64,000 nt of DNA. Source: Syngnathus acus (Eukaryota > Chordata > Actinopteri > Syngnathiformes > Syngnathidae). This document shows, one piece after another, positions 55,201 to 62,093 of this stretch. The stretch is taken from the NCBI RefSeq assembly GCF_901709675.1, contig NC_051098.1:374001-438000 (forward strand), written 5' to 3'. The translations under genes were made by a program, and so were the position numbers. The notes beneath the pieces were generated by a model. The model saw nothing but the letters and a program-made list of their open reading frames with translations. It was not told the origin of the DNA and ran no database searches. Positions within the stretch are counted from its first letter, which is position 1. The number at the start of each line of letters is the position of its first letter.

Positions 55201-58200
55201 ATTGCGGTTATGTTCCCCAGTTGCCGCCGATTGCGGTTATGTTCCCGAATTGCCGCCAATTGCGGTTACGTTCCCGAGTTGCCGCCGATTTCGGTTACGT
55301 TCCCGAGTTGCCGCCGATCGCGCTTCTGATCACCCATGTGCCGCGAAGCGCGGTTTGGACTCCATGTGCCGCCGAGCGTGGTTCAGACTTTCCTGCCAGT
55401 ACAGACTTTGTCATAGACCAGTGGGGTCATTTGGACTGGTGCGCTTCCCCCTCGCCGATGTGCTCCAGCATCGTCAAGACGTGGAGGAGGTACCTGTCGT
55501 GGCTGCAGTCCCTGGACACTGCTGGTAAGGGATGAAGTCAAGTTGAAGAAAGAGTCCTATCAGGCCTTTTTGACCTGTAGGACTCTGGAGATAGCTGGCC
55601 ACAGTCGACAGTCTCTGGAGCAAAATATCGGGCGTGGGAGGAGGAACGATTTATGGACGGGTTTGAGGAAATTCTGGTCCACCCTTCGTCGTCTTGGGAA
55701 GGGAAAGCAGTGCATATACTGGAGACGGGGTGCTTGACCTCAACTCAGGACCTTGTGAGTCAGTAGGGAGAATACTTTAAAGACCTCAATTTCAGCAACA
55801 CACTTTGCAGTGACGAAGCAGTGCCTGGAGACTCTGAGGTGGGCTTCCCCATCCCTAGGGTTGAAGTCATCGAGGTGGTTAAAAAGCTCTGTGGCAAGGC
55901 GGGGTGAATGACATCTGCCCGGAATTTCCAAGACAATTCAGGTGGATAGCGTGATTTTTGTCCTGGCCATGGAACAGTTGACCAACTCTACACTGTCTGC
56001 AAGGTCCTTGGGGGTGCATGGGAGTTTACCAACCAGTCTACATGTTTTTTTGTGGCCCTGGGGAAGGCGTTCGACCCTGTCCCTCTGGGATTTCTGTGAG
56101 GGGTCCCGAGGGAGTACGGTAAGCCAGAATTTGGTCCACATTTCTGGCAATGAGTCGGATTTGTTTCCAGTGAGGGTTGGACTCTGCCAAGGTTGCCATT
56201 TGTCACTGATTCTGTTCATAACTTTTATGGACAAAATTTACAAGCACAGCCAAGGCATTGAGGGGTCTGGTTTAGAGGCTTTTTGCAGGTGATGTGGTGC
56301 TGTGAGGTTCGTCAAGCCATGATCTCCAACTCTCACTGGAGCGAGTGTAAAGCACTTGGGATGAAATCAGCATCATCAAATCTGATGCCATGTCGTAAAA
56401 GGGTGGAATGCACTCTCCGGGTTGGGGGTGAGATCCTGCCCAAAGTGGAGGAATTCAAGTATTTTGAGGTCTTGATCACGAGTGAGGGTAGAATGAAGTA
56501 GGAGATTGACAAGCGGATTGGTACAGCGTCTGCTTTGACTCTGTGACTCTGGTCTGTCATAGTGAAGAAGGAGCTGAGCCGAAAGGCAAATATTTCAATT
56601 TACCAGTCAATCTTCGTGCCTGCACTCACCTATGGTCACAGGCTGTGAGTCATAACAGAAAGAATAAGATCCTGGATACAAGCAACCATAACTATTTTCT
56701 TCGCAGGGTGTTCGGGCTCTCCCTTGGAGATAGGGTGAGAAGCTCTGTAATACACAAATTGAGCCACTTCTGCCGAACCAGATGAGGTGGCTCAGGCATC
56801 TTATTAGGATGGCTCCTGGACGCCTCCCTGGTGAGGTGTTCCAGGCATGTCCCTCCGGAAGGAGACTCCGGGTATGACCCAGGACACACTGGATGTCTAT
56901 GTCTCTCAGCTGGCCTTGGGGGAACACCTCCAAATCCCCCGGGATGAGCTGGACAAAGTGGCTGGGGAAAGGGATGGATGGATATCTATCTTGTCAGGAT
57001 CTATAGATGTTTTGCTTGTGCACTTTAGAATAGACCTCATCTCATCTTGAGTGACTGGCCTCAGCACAAAAGCTGCTACAGCGGATTTAGCCTCCTCAAA
57101 ATGATTCCAGTGCAGCTGCTGATCAGGGATGTCCTTGGCTACTTGCTGTGCTACATCAACAAAGTAGTTACTGAAACTTTCATATATTATATCCTTGTTG
57201 TTTGTTGCTATTGTTTATACTGAAATAATTGGGGTGTTCAAAGTTTATTCCACAACCTGTAATCAAATTGATTATATTCCAGTTTCTTGGTCTACTCCTT
57301 ATTCTTTTCTAAGAGCTTCTCAAAGTATTCCTTCTTTTCTCTTCTCATTAGATAATCAACCTTATTTCTATAACCTTTATATTTTGTAAAAGATTTTCTG
57401 TTCAATCTTTTAAAAAATTATTATTACATTTTTCCTGCATGCTTTTTTTTTGCTAGTCCCACTGAGCCATGGTTTTCTCGTTTTTTTCTGACATTGCCGA
57501 AATCTTTGACGAATCATCATAGAGTGGAAGCAATGTTTTTAGAAAACATTCATATGCCCTGTTTATATCTGCTTTATTATAAATGTCATCCCATTGTTTC
57601 AGCATTTCTTGTTCTAAATCTAAGTCATTTTTCATTTTTAATTCTTCTGAAAGTTTCTTTCGTTGTTTTTTTTGCCCCAATTATCTTTCTGATCACAGAT
57701 GGAGAAGACTGGCAGATGGTTTGAAATGAATGCATTGAACATGCTGTGCAGTTTTGGATCCTACCCTTTTTGTTATGGTGGTTGATGTTAACAAACTATT
57801 GTCTCTCTCGTGCATCATTTTGAATGACAATGGACTTCCGCCTCCGAAGACTGACATTGCGCAAGGATATTGAACATCAAATATGTGAATTTGAATGGAC
57901 TGTTTGTTTTGAGCTTAGACTCAGCCGCAATGAGAGATGTGGCTTGCCAGGCTAGGTAATGTCAAGTCCAGAGTAGTATAGCCTTCTCACCTTTTTGTCA
58001 GAGGAGAATATGTAGAGGGCCAAAGGTTTGTCTCTCTTATTGATGAAGTTAATGGCTTCATCTAGGCCACTCACAGTCACTATCGGCAACAGAGGACCAA
58101 ATATTTCTTCCTGCATCAGCTTGGAATCAGGGGGCACATCCTTCAATATGGTCGGAGCTGTTTGAGCAATCATTCAGTTAACACAAACTATCATCTTACA

Positions 58201-58580
58201 CAGCTATGTGCTTTATATGAAGAGCACACCTACCAATATAGCGCTGTGAGGCATCATACTGGCCACCAAGTACTGGTGCATACCCCTCCATCAGACCCAC
58301 AACTCTGTTGAAGTGAGTTTGGTTAATGATGCGACCATAGTCTGGTGATGATTTGGGGTCTGGACCATAAAATTCCTGTGATAAATTAAAGTTGTCCATC
58401 AACTGAAATTCCATCCTGTCATACTTGAAGGGAGACCTACGTACTATAACATTGTGCATTACCAAAAGTGTTTGTCGGATGCATTCCACCACACGACCTT
58501 GTACACAAGGTTCACACAGTATGTAGTCTGGAGCAATACACGTCTGCCCACAGTTGACAAATTTTCCCCATGTTATACGA
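35343..58580 (-). CDS. Aldehyde dehydrogenase family 3 gene, last five exons (ALDH3A2-like), 5' end outside window
   Basis: Joined exons are 58580-58463, 58375-58234, 58157-57991, 50285-50186 and 35656-35343, all with AG acceptors and GT donors and matching phases. They encode about 279 C-terminal residues; whole family members have about 450-490. ALDH3 enzymes oxidise fatty and aromatic aldehydes to acids with NAD(P)+. Visible in order are the nucleophile motif [15 protein letters not shown], the [13 protein letters not shown] cofactor-side motif, [32 protein letters not shown] and [11 protein letters not shown]. After RYPP comes a basic stretch (RQRARRARL) and a hydrophobic span of about 26 residues ([20 protein letters not shown] onward), like the membrane anchor of ALDH3A2. 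The paralogue (aldh3a2, aldh3a1 or aldh3d1) is not decided. All key residues look intact, so the gene is probably functional. Confidence 0.9.
35657..35847. other. ALDH3 last-intron sequence beside the exon
   Basis: AT-rich intron sequence without recognised elements. Confidence 0.6.
35848..35993. repeat. CGCGG-type miniature repeat fragment
   Basis: CAGTGATCCCTTGCCACTTC then GCGCTTCACCTATCGCAG resembles 11538-11600. It ends at the 5' truncation point of the L2 copy. Confidence 0.45.
35994..37586 (+). pseudogene. L2 LINE copy 2, RT region and start of 3' UTR
   Basis: 5'-truncated in RT. It encodes [51 protein letters not shown], the catalytic box [11 protein letters not shown] (both aspartates kept), then [16 protein letters not shown] and [20 protein letters not shown]. 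Stops or frameshifts occur near 36145, 36624 (TGG to TGA), 36900 and 37240. It is the same subfamily as copy 1 at 59283. Element c interrupts its 3' UTR. Confidence 0.9.
37587..38793. mobile_element. TA-flanked miniature element c inserted in L2 copy 2
   Basis: The left end is TA then CCTTATTTTCCGCATGATTA GGCGC. The right end on the minus strand is TA then TCGTATTTTTAGCACCAAAA GGCGC. The L2 3' UTR resumes immediately after. The interior has three imperfect direct copies of an ~285-bp block (GAGGCTCA.TGGGAGT.TGCG.GCTAA, then AATAGGCTG.TCCGTTAATG, then GGTAAGCAGTA) and one copy of the 123-bp unit found in the element at 4885 (38406-38490). There is no coding remnant. Confidence 0.75.
38794..38945 (+). 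mobile_element. L2 copy 2, rest of 3' UTR
   Basis: ATGTGCCCTCTCTGCCTCCA then TTGCAGCCTGGTCATCCTGG matches 63459-63500 in L2 copy 1. The terminal TTGACTTGA tail is lost. Confidence 0.8.
39270..39472. repeat. (AC)n and (AT)n microsatellites
   Basis: CACACAC-rich sequence (39270-39300), then TATATA runs (39303-39365 and 39437-39471) around a 45-bp AAAACTGAACT-containing spacer. Frames across it give YIYIY peptides and are not genes. Confidence 0.95.
39478..40627. mobile_element. TA-flanked miniature element d with CCAAT-rich internal repeats
   Basis: The left end CCTTATTTTCACGACCTTAA GCGC and the right end on the minus strand CCGTATTTTCACGACCATAA GGCGC form inverted repeats of about 25 bp. TA precedes the left end; the right flank is TG. 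Between 39950 and 40520 are three imperfect repeats of about 185-235 bp. Each has GTCCTCTGATTG, ACGTAAAACGTA.TGTCCTC TGATTGGTTCAT and GGAA.CCACACAAAACAACTT. A coding remnant lies at 39688-39897 on the minus strand. Confidence 0.75.
39688..39897 (-). pseudogene. Transposase C-terminal remnant in element d
   Basis: A stop-bounded frame of 69 codons reads [40 protein letters not shown] and [19 protein letters not shown], with the stop at 39690-39688. The DTEDE.(L/F)(D/E)GF motif is shared with the remnant in element b at 11336. It lies just inside one end of the element, where a transposase C-terminus would be. This is an inference without a database match. Confidence 0.45.
40632..40837 (-). mobile_element. 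Older Tc1 element, one end
   Basis: TGGGGCAAAAAAGTATTTAG then TCAGCCACCAATTGTGCAA is the terminal inverted repeat of a common fish Tc1. Its partner lies at 42770-42822. The younger Tc1 at 40838 is inserted in it. Confidence 0.7.
40838..42419 (-). mobile_element. Tc1-like transposon, 1582 bp, complete ends
   Basis: The ends are CAAGACTGTCTCAGAAAATT (left) and CAGGACTGTCTCAGAAAATT (right, minus strand), flanked by TA (40836-40837 and 42420-42421). The inverted repeats are about 200 bp long, as in IR/DR Tc1 elements. The transposase is on the minus strand. Confidence 0.9.
41029..42092 (-). pseudogene. Tc1 transposase, one stop and one frameshift
   Basis: ATG at 42092. The DNA-binding part ([20 protein letters not shown]) lies at 42092-41784. 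An in-frame TAA follows at 41783-41781, then [15 protein letters not shown]. The first catalytic D is in [10 protein letters not shown] one-base shift near 41484 moves to the last segment with FQHDLAPAH and NPIENLW. The spacing of the last D and E is 34 residues, the DD34E signature of Tc1. It would cut and paste the element at TA sites. The segments together are about 350 codons, close to the usual 340. It is otherwise well preserved. Confidence 0.9.
42420..42822 (+). pseudogene. Older Tc1 element, transposase C-terminus and end
   Basis: The plus strand encodes [13 protein letters not shown]-like sequence (broken), then [17 protein letters not shown], the Tc1 transposase C-terminus. It ends with GTGGCTGACTAAATACTTTT TTGACCCACTGTA, matching the end at 40632. 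Confidence 0.75.
42830..43052 (+). repeat. Duplicate of the older Tc1 end
   Basis: Repeats 42592-42775 with small changes (ATAACAAAGTATTAATATGA, then GGGAGAACTTGCACAATTGG). A 20-bp word (CCAAATCCTTATTTTCCA) is itself doubled at about 42865-42900. Confidence 0.8.
43073..43930 (-). pseudogene. Tc1 element (second family), minus-strand half
   Basis: CTACAGTATCTCACAAAAGT GAGTACACCCC ends this Tc1; it occurs again at 43210 after a microsatellite. The minus strand encodes transposase pieces, including the HDNDP/NTIL-like region made unreadable by frameshifts. The chromovirus is inserted at 43930, and the sequence continues at 49237 (CTTGTCTTTGTACTCTTCAC). Confidence 0.75.
43118..43212. repeat. (CTAT)n microsatellite
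   Basis: About 23 uninterrupted copies of CTAT, sitting inside the terminal region of the Tc1 element. Confidence 0.98.
43931..44421 (+). repeat. Chromovirus 5' LTR
   Basis: 491 bp, TG...CA. It contains a doubled CCTAATTGTGTGCACCTGTG CCC block (about 44078-44130) and AATAAATTCC near 44362, probably the polyadenylation signal. Confidence 0.92.
44474..45400 (+). pseudogene. Chromovirus gag with zinc knuckle, frameshifted
   Basis: The frame at 44474-45127 covers the coiled-coil-like start and capsid ([20 protein letters not shown], then [10 protein letters not shown]). A shift near 44950 moves to the frame ending 45342 ([44 protein letters not shown]). Another shift gives the knuckle [14 protein letters not shown] (45344-45385). 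It would form the particle and bind RNA. Confidence 0.85.
45486..47105 (+). pseudogene. Chromovirus protease and reverse transcriptase
   Basis: The protease motif [11 protein letters not shown] lies at about 45497. RT starts near 45878 with [15 protein letters not shown], then [16 protein letters not shown] and [14 protein letters not shown], and breaks at 46174. The second part (46212-47105) has [40 protein letters not shown] and the catalytic box [11 protein letters not shown]. The second catalytic aspartate is replaced by asparagine (YLDN for YLDD/YVDD), so polymerase activity is expected to be lost. [15 protein letters not shown] and FYRRFIRGF follow. Confidence 0.88.
46850..47520 (+). 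pseudogene. Chromovirus RNase H and connection domain
   Basis: [18 protein letters not shown] carries the first RNase H aspartate. After a frameshift near 46970, [20 protein letters not shown] and the aspartate in [11 protein letters not shown] follow, then [13 protein letters not shown] and PDALSR. The frame closes at TAG 47518-47520. Confidence 0.88.
47410..48340 (+). pseudogene. Chromovirus integrase
   Basis: The zinc-binding HHCC module spans the TAG stop at 47518 ([11 protein letters not shown], then ACSVCARNK). Catalytic residues are D 47659-47661 (SIDFVTG), D 47839-47841 (SDRGPQF) and E 47947-47949 (TERRNKQ). The D-E spacing is 35 residues as expected. The motif before E reads SEADDQTE instead of the usual S-(N/D)-GQTE. 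Frame breaks follow near 48060 and 48200, with [20 protein letters not shown] readable in another frame. Confidence 0.88.
48500..48711 (+). pseudogene. Chromovirus C-terminal chromodomain
   Basis: [20 protein letters not shown], then [15 protein letters not shown] and a short acidic tail, stop at 48709-48711. The Y.V..LL..RR..GW..LV.WEGYG.EE..WVP pattern is a group II chromodomain, thought to steer integration to marked chromatin. It defines the element as a chromovirus. The domain itself looks intact. Confidence 0.9.
48713..48730 (+). promoter_or_regulatory. Run of 18 G before the chromovirus 3' LTR
   Basis: A G18 tract followed by TCGGGTTA lies directly before the LTR and probably includes the polypurine tract, perhaps expanded by slippage. 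Confidence 0.7.
48739..49236 (+). repeat. Chromovirus 3' LTR
   Basis: 498 bp. It differs from the 5' LTR mainly by a TTGTTGTTTTTG length change near 48778 and a few substitutions. Confidence 0.92.
49237..49870 (+). pseudogene. Tc1 element (second family): end of minus half and inverted plus-strand half
   Basis: The segment 49237-49274 continues the minus-strand Tc1 from 43930. From about 49275 the plus strand reads [22 protein letters not shown], then [18 protein letters not shown] (first catalytic aspartate), [17 protein letters not shown] and VMVWGS. It ends with the terminal words ACTTTTGTTGCCAGCATTTT (doubled at 49670 and 49755). The two halves therefore face each other as an inverted pair. 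Confidence 0.75.
50186..50285 (-). CDS. ALDH3 exon, 100 bp, isolated between transposons
   Basis: Acceptor TTTATTTAAG|GTCACT; donor GGTATAG|GTAAGA. It encodes [20 protein letters not shown], then [13 protein letters not shown] plus one base. It is phase 0 in and phase 1 out, exactly bridging the exons at 57991 and 35656. At 33 codons it is easily missed by an ORF scan. Confidence 0.92.
50300..50640. repeat. GAACGAATC hairpin and ~70-bp tandem repeats
   Basis: GATTCGTT CAAAAG AACGAATC (about 50429-50450) is a perfect 8-bp hairpin. About two and a half units of CCCGTTCAT.GCGAGAA.GGATCA then GTGAGGAACGAGTCAGTGAGC follow. It resembles a family of short repeats, not assigned. Confidence 0.55.
50650..50910 (+). 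pseudogene. gypsy-3 gag fragment
   Basis: [20 protein letters not shown], then [20 protein letters not shown] and [12 protein letters not shown]: the capsid C-terminal region of a gypsy gag. It is cut at 50911 by a short retroposon tail (50911-50985, ending GACAATGACAATAAAGATCT then ATTCT repeats). Confidence 0.7.
51130..52443 (+). pseudogene. gypsy-3 reverse transcriptase and RNase H
   Basis: Frame pieces at 51268-51925 and 51932-52443. The first has [20 protein letters not shown], then [52 protein letters not shown] and the catalytic box [11 protein letters not shown]. The second aspartate is tyrosine (YLDY), and usual PFGL is CFGL. A frameshift near 51925 leads to [14 protein letters not shown], the RNase H start [36 protein letters not shown] and RTDHAALQ, then a stop at 52441. 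Confidence 0.88.
52444..53850 (+). pseudogene. gypsy-3 integrase region, several frameshifts
   Basis: [20 protein letters not shown] ends RNase H. The zinc module ([32 protein letters not shown]) is at about 52920-53080, and the [19 protein letters not shown] core start at about 53140 is in another frame. A TAG interrupts at 53223. [20 protein letters not shown] then [14 protein letters not shown] holds the catalytic glutamate (about 53433). Later pieces reach [10 protein letters not shown] near 53680. Confidence 0.82.
53856..54070. repeat. ~15-bp minisatellite (TTTTTCGCACTTACCG-type)
   Basis: About 13-14 imperfect copies of a 15-base unit such as CGTTTTTCGCACTTAC. A period divisible by three gives repeated FRAYRF/FALTVF peptides in the frames across it. 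Confidence 0.9.
54150..54671. mobile_element. hAT mini-element with GC-rich minisatellite core
   Basis: The ends CAAGGGGTGTCCAAACTTTT and AGTTTGGACACCCCT are flanked by ATTCTACA (54142-54149 and 54672-54679), a perfect 8-bp duplication. GCGGGCC-type subterminal words near 54600-54655 mark it as Charlie-like. The core (54215-54530) holds about six units of 45-65 bp: a G-run, GTGCTAGTGGGACGTC..GCG, then CTGCGCGTTCCCTTCTCTTC. There is no coding frame. Confidence 0.88.
54680..55080. other. AT-rich repeat-like DNA around the hAT insertion
   Basis: Words such as AAGTGTGAAGGC and ACACAATTTCTCC lie on both sides of the hAT (54090-54140 and 54700-54740). CATTC-rich stretches follow, which suggests an older unassigned repeat. 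No gene is seen. Confidence 0.35.
55146..55319. repeat. 29-bp minisatellite, six copies
   Basis: The unit is GCGGTTATGTTCCCGAGTTG then CCGCCGATT, repeated six times with few changes. The period is not divisible by three, so three overlapping frames each cycle through all reading phases and all stay open. Confidence 0.95.
55530..56990 (+). pseudogene. Rex3 LINE copy, heavily decayed
   Basis: [35 protein letters not shown], then [58 protein letters not shown] and [18 protein letters not shown], ending GGATGGATGGATATC. The order matches the antisense copy at 28265-29671 and the 3' end at 20055. Many stops; the FADD box is lost (FAGDVVL-like). Confidence 0.85.
57010..57690 (-). pseudogene. LINE linker/RT N-terminal fragment
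   Basis: On the minus strand 57690-57453 reads [40 protein letters not shown] and then KPWLS after a shift, typical of the segment between endonuclease and RT in CR1/L2-like LINEs. The segment 57182-57010 reads [20 protein letters not shown], then [16 protein letters not shown], the usual next block. An AT-rich stretch lies between. The clade is not decided. Confidence 0.6.
57991..58157 (-). CDS. ALDH3 exon with EEIFGP motif
   Basis: Acceptor CAAACAG|CTCCG; donor AAAAAG|GTGAGA. With the G from the previous exon it restores RYIAPTIL. It then encodes [20 protein letters not shown] and [13 protein letters not shown]. It ends in phase 0. Confidence 0.92.
58234..58375 (-). CDS. ALDH3 exon
   Basis: Acceptor TATCACAG|GAATT; donor ATTG|GTAGGT. 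It encodes [38 protein letters not shown] and SQRYI. It ends in phase 1. Confidence 0.92.
58463..58580 (-). CDS. ALDH3 exon with catalytic cysteine
   Basis: Acceptor TTTCTTTAG|TCGT at 58581; donor TTG|GTAATG at 58462. The first base completes a codon from an upstream exon, so coding sequence continues to the right, outside recognisable sequence. It encodes [20 protein letters not shown], then [19 protein letters not shown]. Confidence 0.92.
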
Positions 58581-58753
58581 CTAAAGAAATAGAAGCAAAA
58601 CAAAAAATGAAATCAGGCACTGATAACAGTAGAGTACAGAGTACAACATACAACAGAGTAAAACTATTATTTTGCTCCTTATTTTCTAAAAGAATATGAG
58701 AAAGGTGCAGGTTATTCTTTCTACAAAGTACAAGGCCAGAGTGCAGTTTAAAC

Positions 58754-59280
58754 CAGGGATGGGCAATGCTTTTGACTTGTGGGCCGAATTGAGTTCTAAA
58801 TTTTGACCAGGGGGCCGAACCAGGAGCAGATGGATGTAGTGTGTGTGTGAAATAATATAAAAGACATTAAAGGTCATTGCATAAAAGGTTTTGGCCTTTA
58901 GTACGTAGTAAAGCATGGATATTCAAAACACAAATGCATTTATTAATATCATTAAAAAAAAAATTTCACCAAAAAAACTGCTATCAGTGATTCTCATAAA
59001 ATTCGACACTGTTATTATGAATAACAGTTTCCATCACTTCAGCACCTGCAGGTCAGATTTATAAAAAAGATGTTTATTTTATGAGGCGAAATCACATCAA
59101 ACAGCAAACATTCTGACCAAATACATCATCTTGAAGAATCGGCGAAAAAATACATCCAAATATAGTAATCAAAACGGCAGCACAGTGAGGGGTACGTATC
59201 TGAAAATCAGAGCAGAGCTTTAACTCACAAACACCTGGTGACAGAGGTGAGGAAACGGGAAACACTTCGTTCGATTAACG
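58754..59280. mobile_element. hAT element end (CAGGGATGGGCAA type)
   Basis: CAGGGATGGGCAATGCTTTT GACTTGTGGGCCG and the following GGGGGCCGAACCAGGAGCAG match a common hAT terminus. No matching right end is found before the L2 start. No coding remnant was recognised. Confidence 0.6.
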
Positions 59281-59282
59281 TA

Positions 59283-60742
59283 TTTAAAACATTTTAAGTT
59301 CTCACTGTCCGATCCACCGCTTTACCGTCATTTTATCTTGCTGTTATTTACCGTCCACCCGGGGCTTACTCTGGCTTCCTGGATGAATTTTCAGAATTTG
59401 TGCCTGATCTAGTGACAAATGCGGATAATATAATAATCATGGGCGATTTCAATATCCACATGAATTTACCGTCAGAGCCACTTACTTCAGCGTTTCAGAC
59501 TTTAACTGATACGTTTGGTTTTATACAAGCCGTACAGGCAGCAACGCATAAGAATGGAAATACCTTAGATCTGGTATTATCCCAAGTACTGGCAACCTCA
59601 AATATAACAGTCCTGCCATACACTACTGTTTTGTCTGATCATTACTTAATAAAATTTGAAGTTTTAGTTCTTTGTCAAAGACAAGAGAGCAATCAGAATT
59701 ATAGCAGTCGTAATATTAACCCCATGACTGCAACTGCGCTATCGGAGTTACTGTCGCTGGCAACTGCCATATTTCCCGCATATATCGGCTCTATTGATAA
59801 TCTTACAAATGAATTCAATGCGACATTGTTAAATGCCATTGACTCTGTGGCGCCGCTACGTCTGAAAACTCGCCGTAGATTGCCTACTCCGTGGTTCACA
59901 GATGAAACACGTACGCTTAAGCAATTATGTAGAAAGCATGAGCCCAAATGGCGTTTAACCAAACTTGAGGTTTTCCATCAGGCATGGCGTGACAGCCTCC
60001 TGAAATATAAAGATGCGCTTATCTTAGCAAAAACTCGTTATTTTTCGCAAGTCATTAATCTCAATAAAAACAATCCTAAATACCTATTTGATACAGTGGC
60101 AAAGCTAACACTACGCCAGCCGACCCTCGATAGCTCCTTCCACTCAGCTGACGAGTTCATGAAATTTTTCGCTCGAAAGATTGAATCCATTAGGGATGAG
60201 ATCAAGATGACCGTTCCAATCGCTCAGTCGAGACCGCCAGCGCTGACGATCATGCAATAACCCTCTCAAATTTTAAAAGCGTGTCCCTTGATAGGCTTAC
60301 ACAATTGGTTAGTGCGGCTAAACAAACAACATGTATACTCGACCCGCTTCCAGCCAAACTATTTAAAGAATTATTTCAAGTTTTAGGACCCTCCGTCTTA
60401 AATATAATTAATCTGTCTGTCTCCTCTGGGATAGTGCCAACAGCCTTTAAAACCGCTATCATTAAACCGCTACTTAAGCGACCAAATCTTGACCCGGACT
60501 GTCTCAGTAATTATAGGCCAGTTTCAAACCTCCCATTCATAGCAAAACTTCTTGAAAAAGTAGTAGCGCAGCAGCTTATTGATTACATGGTCGCCAATAA
60601 TCGATATGAATCTTTTCAGTCTGGTTTTAGAGCTAATCATTCCACTGAGACAGCACTTGCTAAAGTGACTAATGATCTCCTCATAGCTATGGATTCAAAC
60701 ACTTCATTGGTATTGTTACTACTCGATCTTAGTGCTGCTTTC
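59283..60742 (+). pseudogene. L2 LINE copy 1, endonuclease end and RT N-terminus
   Basis: LLAVIYRPPGAYSGFLDEF, then IIMGDFNIHMN (endonuclease GDFN motif), KNGNTLDLVLSQ and SDHYLIKF. The frame continues to 60260, where a stop and frameshift near 60260-60281 separate the linker from RT. RT begins LDRLTQLVSAAKQTTCILDP, then [58 protein letters not shown] and LDLSAAF. The 5' part of the endonuclease is absent. The hAT at 60743 interrupts the next codon. Confidence 0.92.
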
Positions 60743-62093
60743 CAGGACTGTGGACTCGGACTCGGGGACTCGGACTCGGTCGGACTCGGTCATTTTTGCC
60801 AGACTCGGACTCGGTGCTGATTTTGACCGAGTCCACCGAGTCCGACAATAAAAAAAATACTTTCAATTTTATTTTCATCATGCTGCTGAGAATGCGCGTA
60901 GGAATACTGTCTACAGCCCTGCTTACGATCAAGTTTGAAAAAGAACTTGACAGCATTGAGCGCCGCCGGCGTTTGTCCGCCGCCACCTCGCCAACCGGTC
61001 AAACGCGCATGCGCGTGAGGGGAAATCCCGCAAAGGAGGAGGGACAAACAGAGCGTCCAGAAAAGCTGACAAGACGCTTGCCAAAATGGCAAGGAAAAAA
61101 TGCACAGCTAAACGAATATATGACGATGAACACAGGACGTTTTTAACAGAGTTAAAGTTGTTTTTTGTTGAACGCTATGGCAAGCCATTCTGCCTGATAT
61201 GTCGGACGTCATTGGCGCATTTAAAAGCTTCAAATGGTCAGCGCCACTTCAGCTCACTTCATGCCAATATCGATAAGGACTTTGCAAAAGGGACTGAATT
61301 TCGCAAGCACAAGTTTGGAGACTTTGAAAAGTCAGGCAGAAAAATAGGTACAGTTTTTCAAAAACATTACGAAGCACTCAGAGACTGTCACACTTGCATT
61401 GTTTCAACTGGCTTGGAACATTGCACGGGCTAAAAAGCCATACAATGAAGTGGAGTTCGTTAAAATATGCCTCAGTGACGTTATTGAATTTTATTTTCAT
61501 CATGCTGCTGAGAATGCGCGTAGGAATACTGTCCACAGCCCTGCTTGCTTGTTATGAAGACAAATTTAGTTGTTGCGTGCGCGCCCGCGCCTGCCTGCCT
61601 GCACGTACAAGACCCACAATGCCCCGCGCGCAGCCAAGATGGAAGAACCCGGGAGCAGCGAGAGAACAATATTTTGCCTCTAGATTTGGGGGGGAAACGG
61701 AGCGTAAGTTACGATCAATGCGGCCACGTTGAGTTGCACTTAGGCTAATGTTTACATTATGTACCAATGTCAAGGACGATTATGTCACCCAGCTTATATC
61801 ATTGATGTGTTTCGATAGTTGTGGGGTCGTCACTAATTATTTGTGTTTAGATAAATGTCTGAGCTATAATGGTGTAATTAATGATTAAAACTTGAAAGTA
61901 TCTGTTTATTGTATTCGTTTATATGTTTAATAAAGACAAAGCCATCACAAAACTGTTTTGATCTAAATTAACCTTGAATAAAGACTAAGCAGTCACATAA
62001 GTTAACAGGAAAAATGAACAGCCGGACTCGGACTCGTGGTCAAGAGGCCGGACTCGGACTCGGTGCAAAAATCCGACCGAGTCCACAGCCCTG
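60743..62093 (+). mobile_element. hAT mini-element with BED-finger exon
   Basis: The ends CAGGACTGTGGACTCGGACT and (minus) CAGGGCTGTGGACTCGG are flanked by CTGCTTTC on both sides (60735-60742 and 62094-62101), a perfect 8-bp duplication inside the L2 RT. GGACTCGGACTCGG repeats sit at both ends. A block of about 65 bp, ATTTTCATCATGCTGCTGAG AATGCGCGTAGGAATACTGT C(T/C)ACAGCCCTGCTT, occurs twice (about 60870 and 61490). Confidence 0.92.
61086..61433 (+). pseudogene. BED-finger exon in the hAT at 60743
   Basis: MARKKCTAKRIYDDEHRTFL, then LFFVERYGKPFCLICRTSLA, HLKASNGQRHFSSLHANIDK and EFRKHKFGDFEKS. C-x2-C and H-x4-H of the BED finger are present (CLIC; HFSSLH). The following bases near 61395-61480 continue in another frame like LAWNIARAKKPYNEVEFVK, then stop. 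The RNase-H-like catalytic domain is absent. Confidence 0.82.

Noticed and set aside
55134-55535. Frames of 121-133 codons
   Set aside because: Translation of the 29-bp minisatellite.
58686-59282. An upstream ALDH3 exon
   Set aside because: Searched by eye for the LELGGKSP-type block on the minus strand up to 64000; only hAT and L2 sequence was found, so earlier exons lie outside the window.
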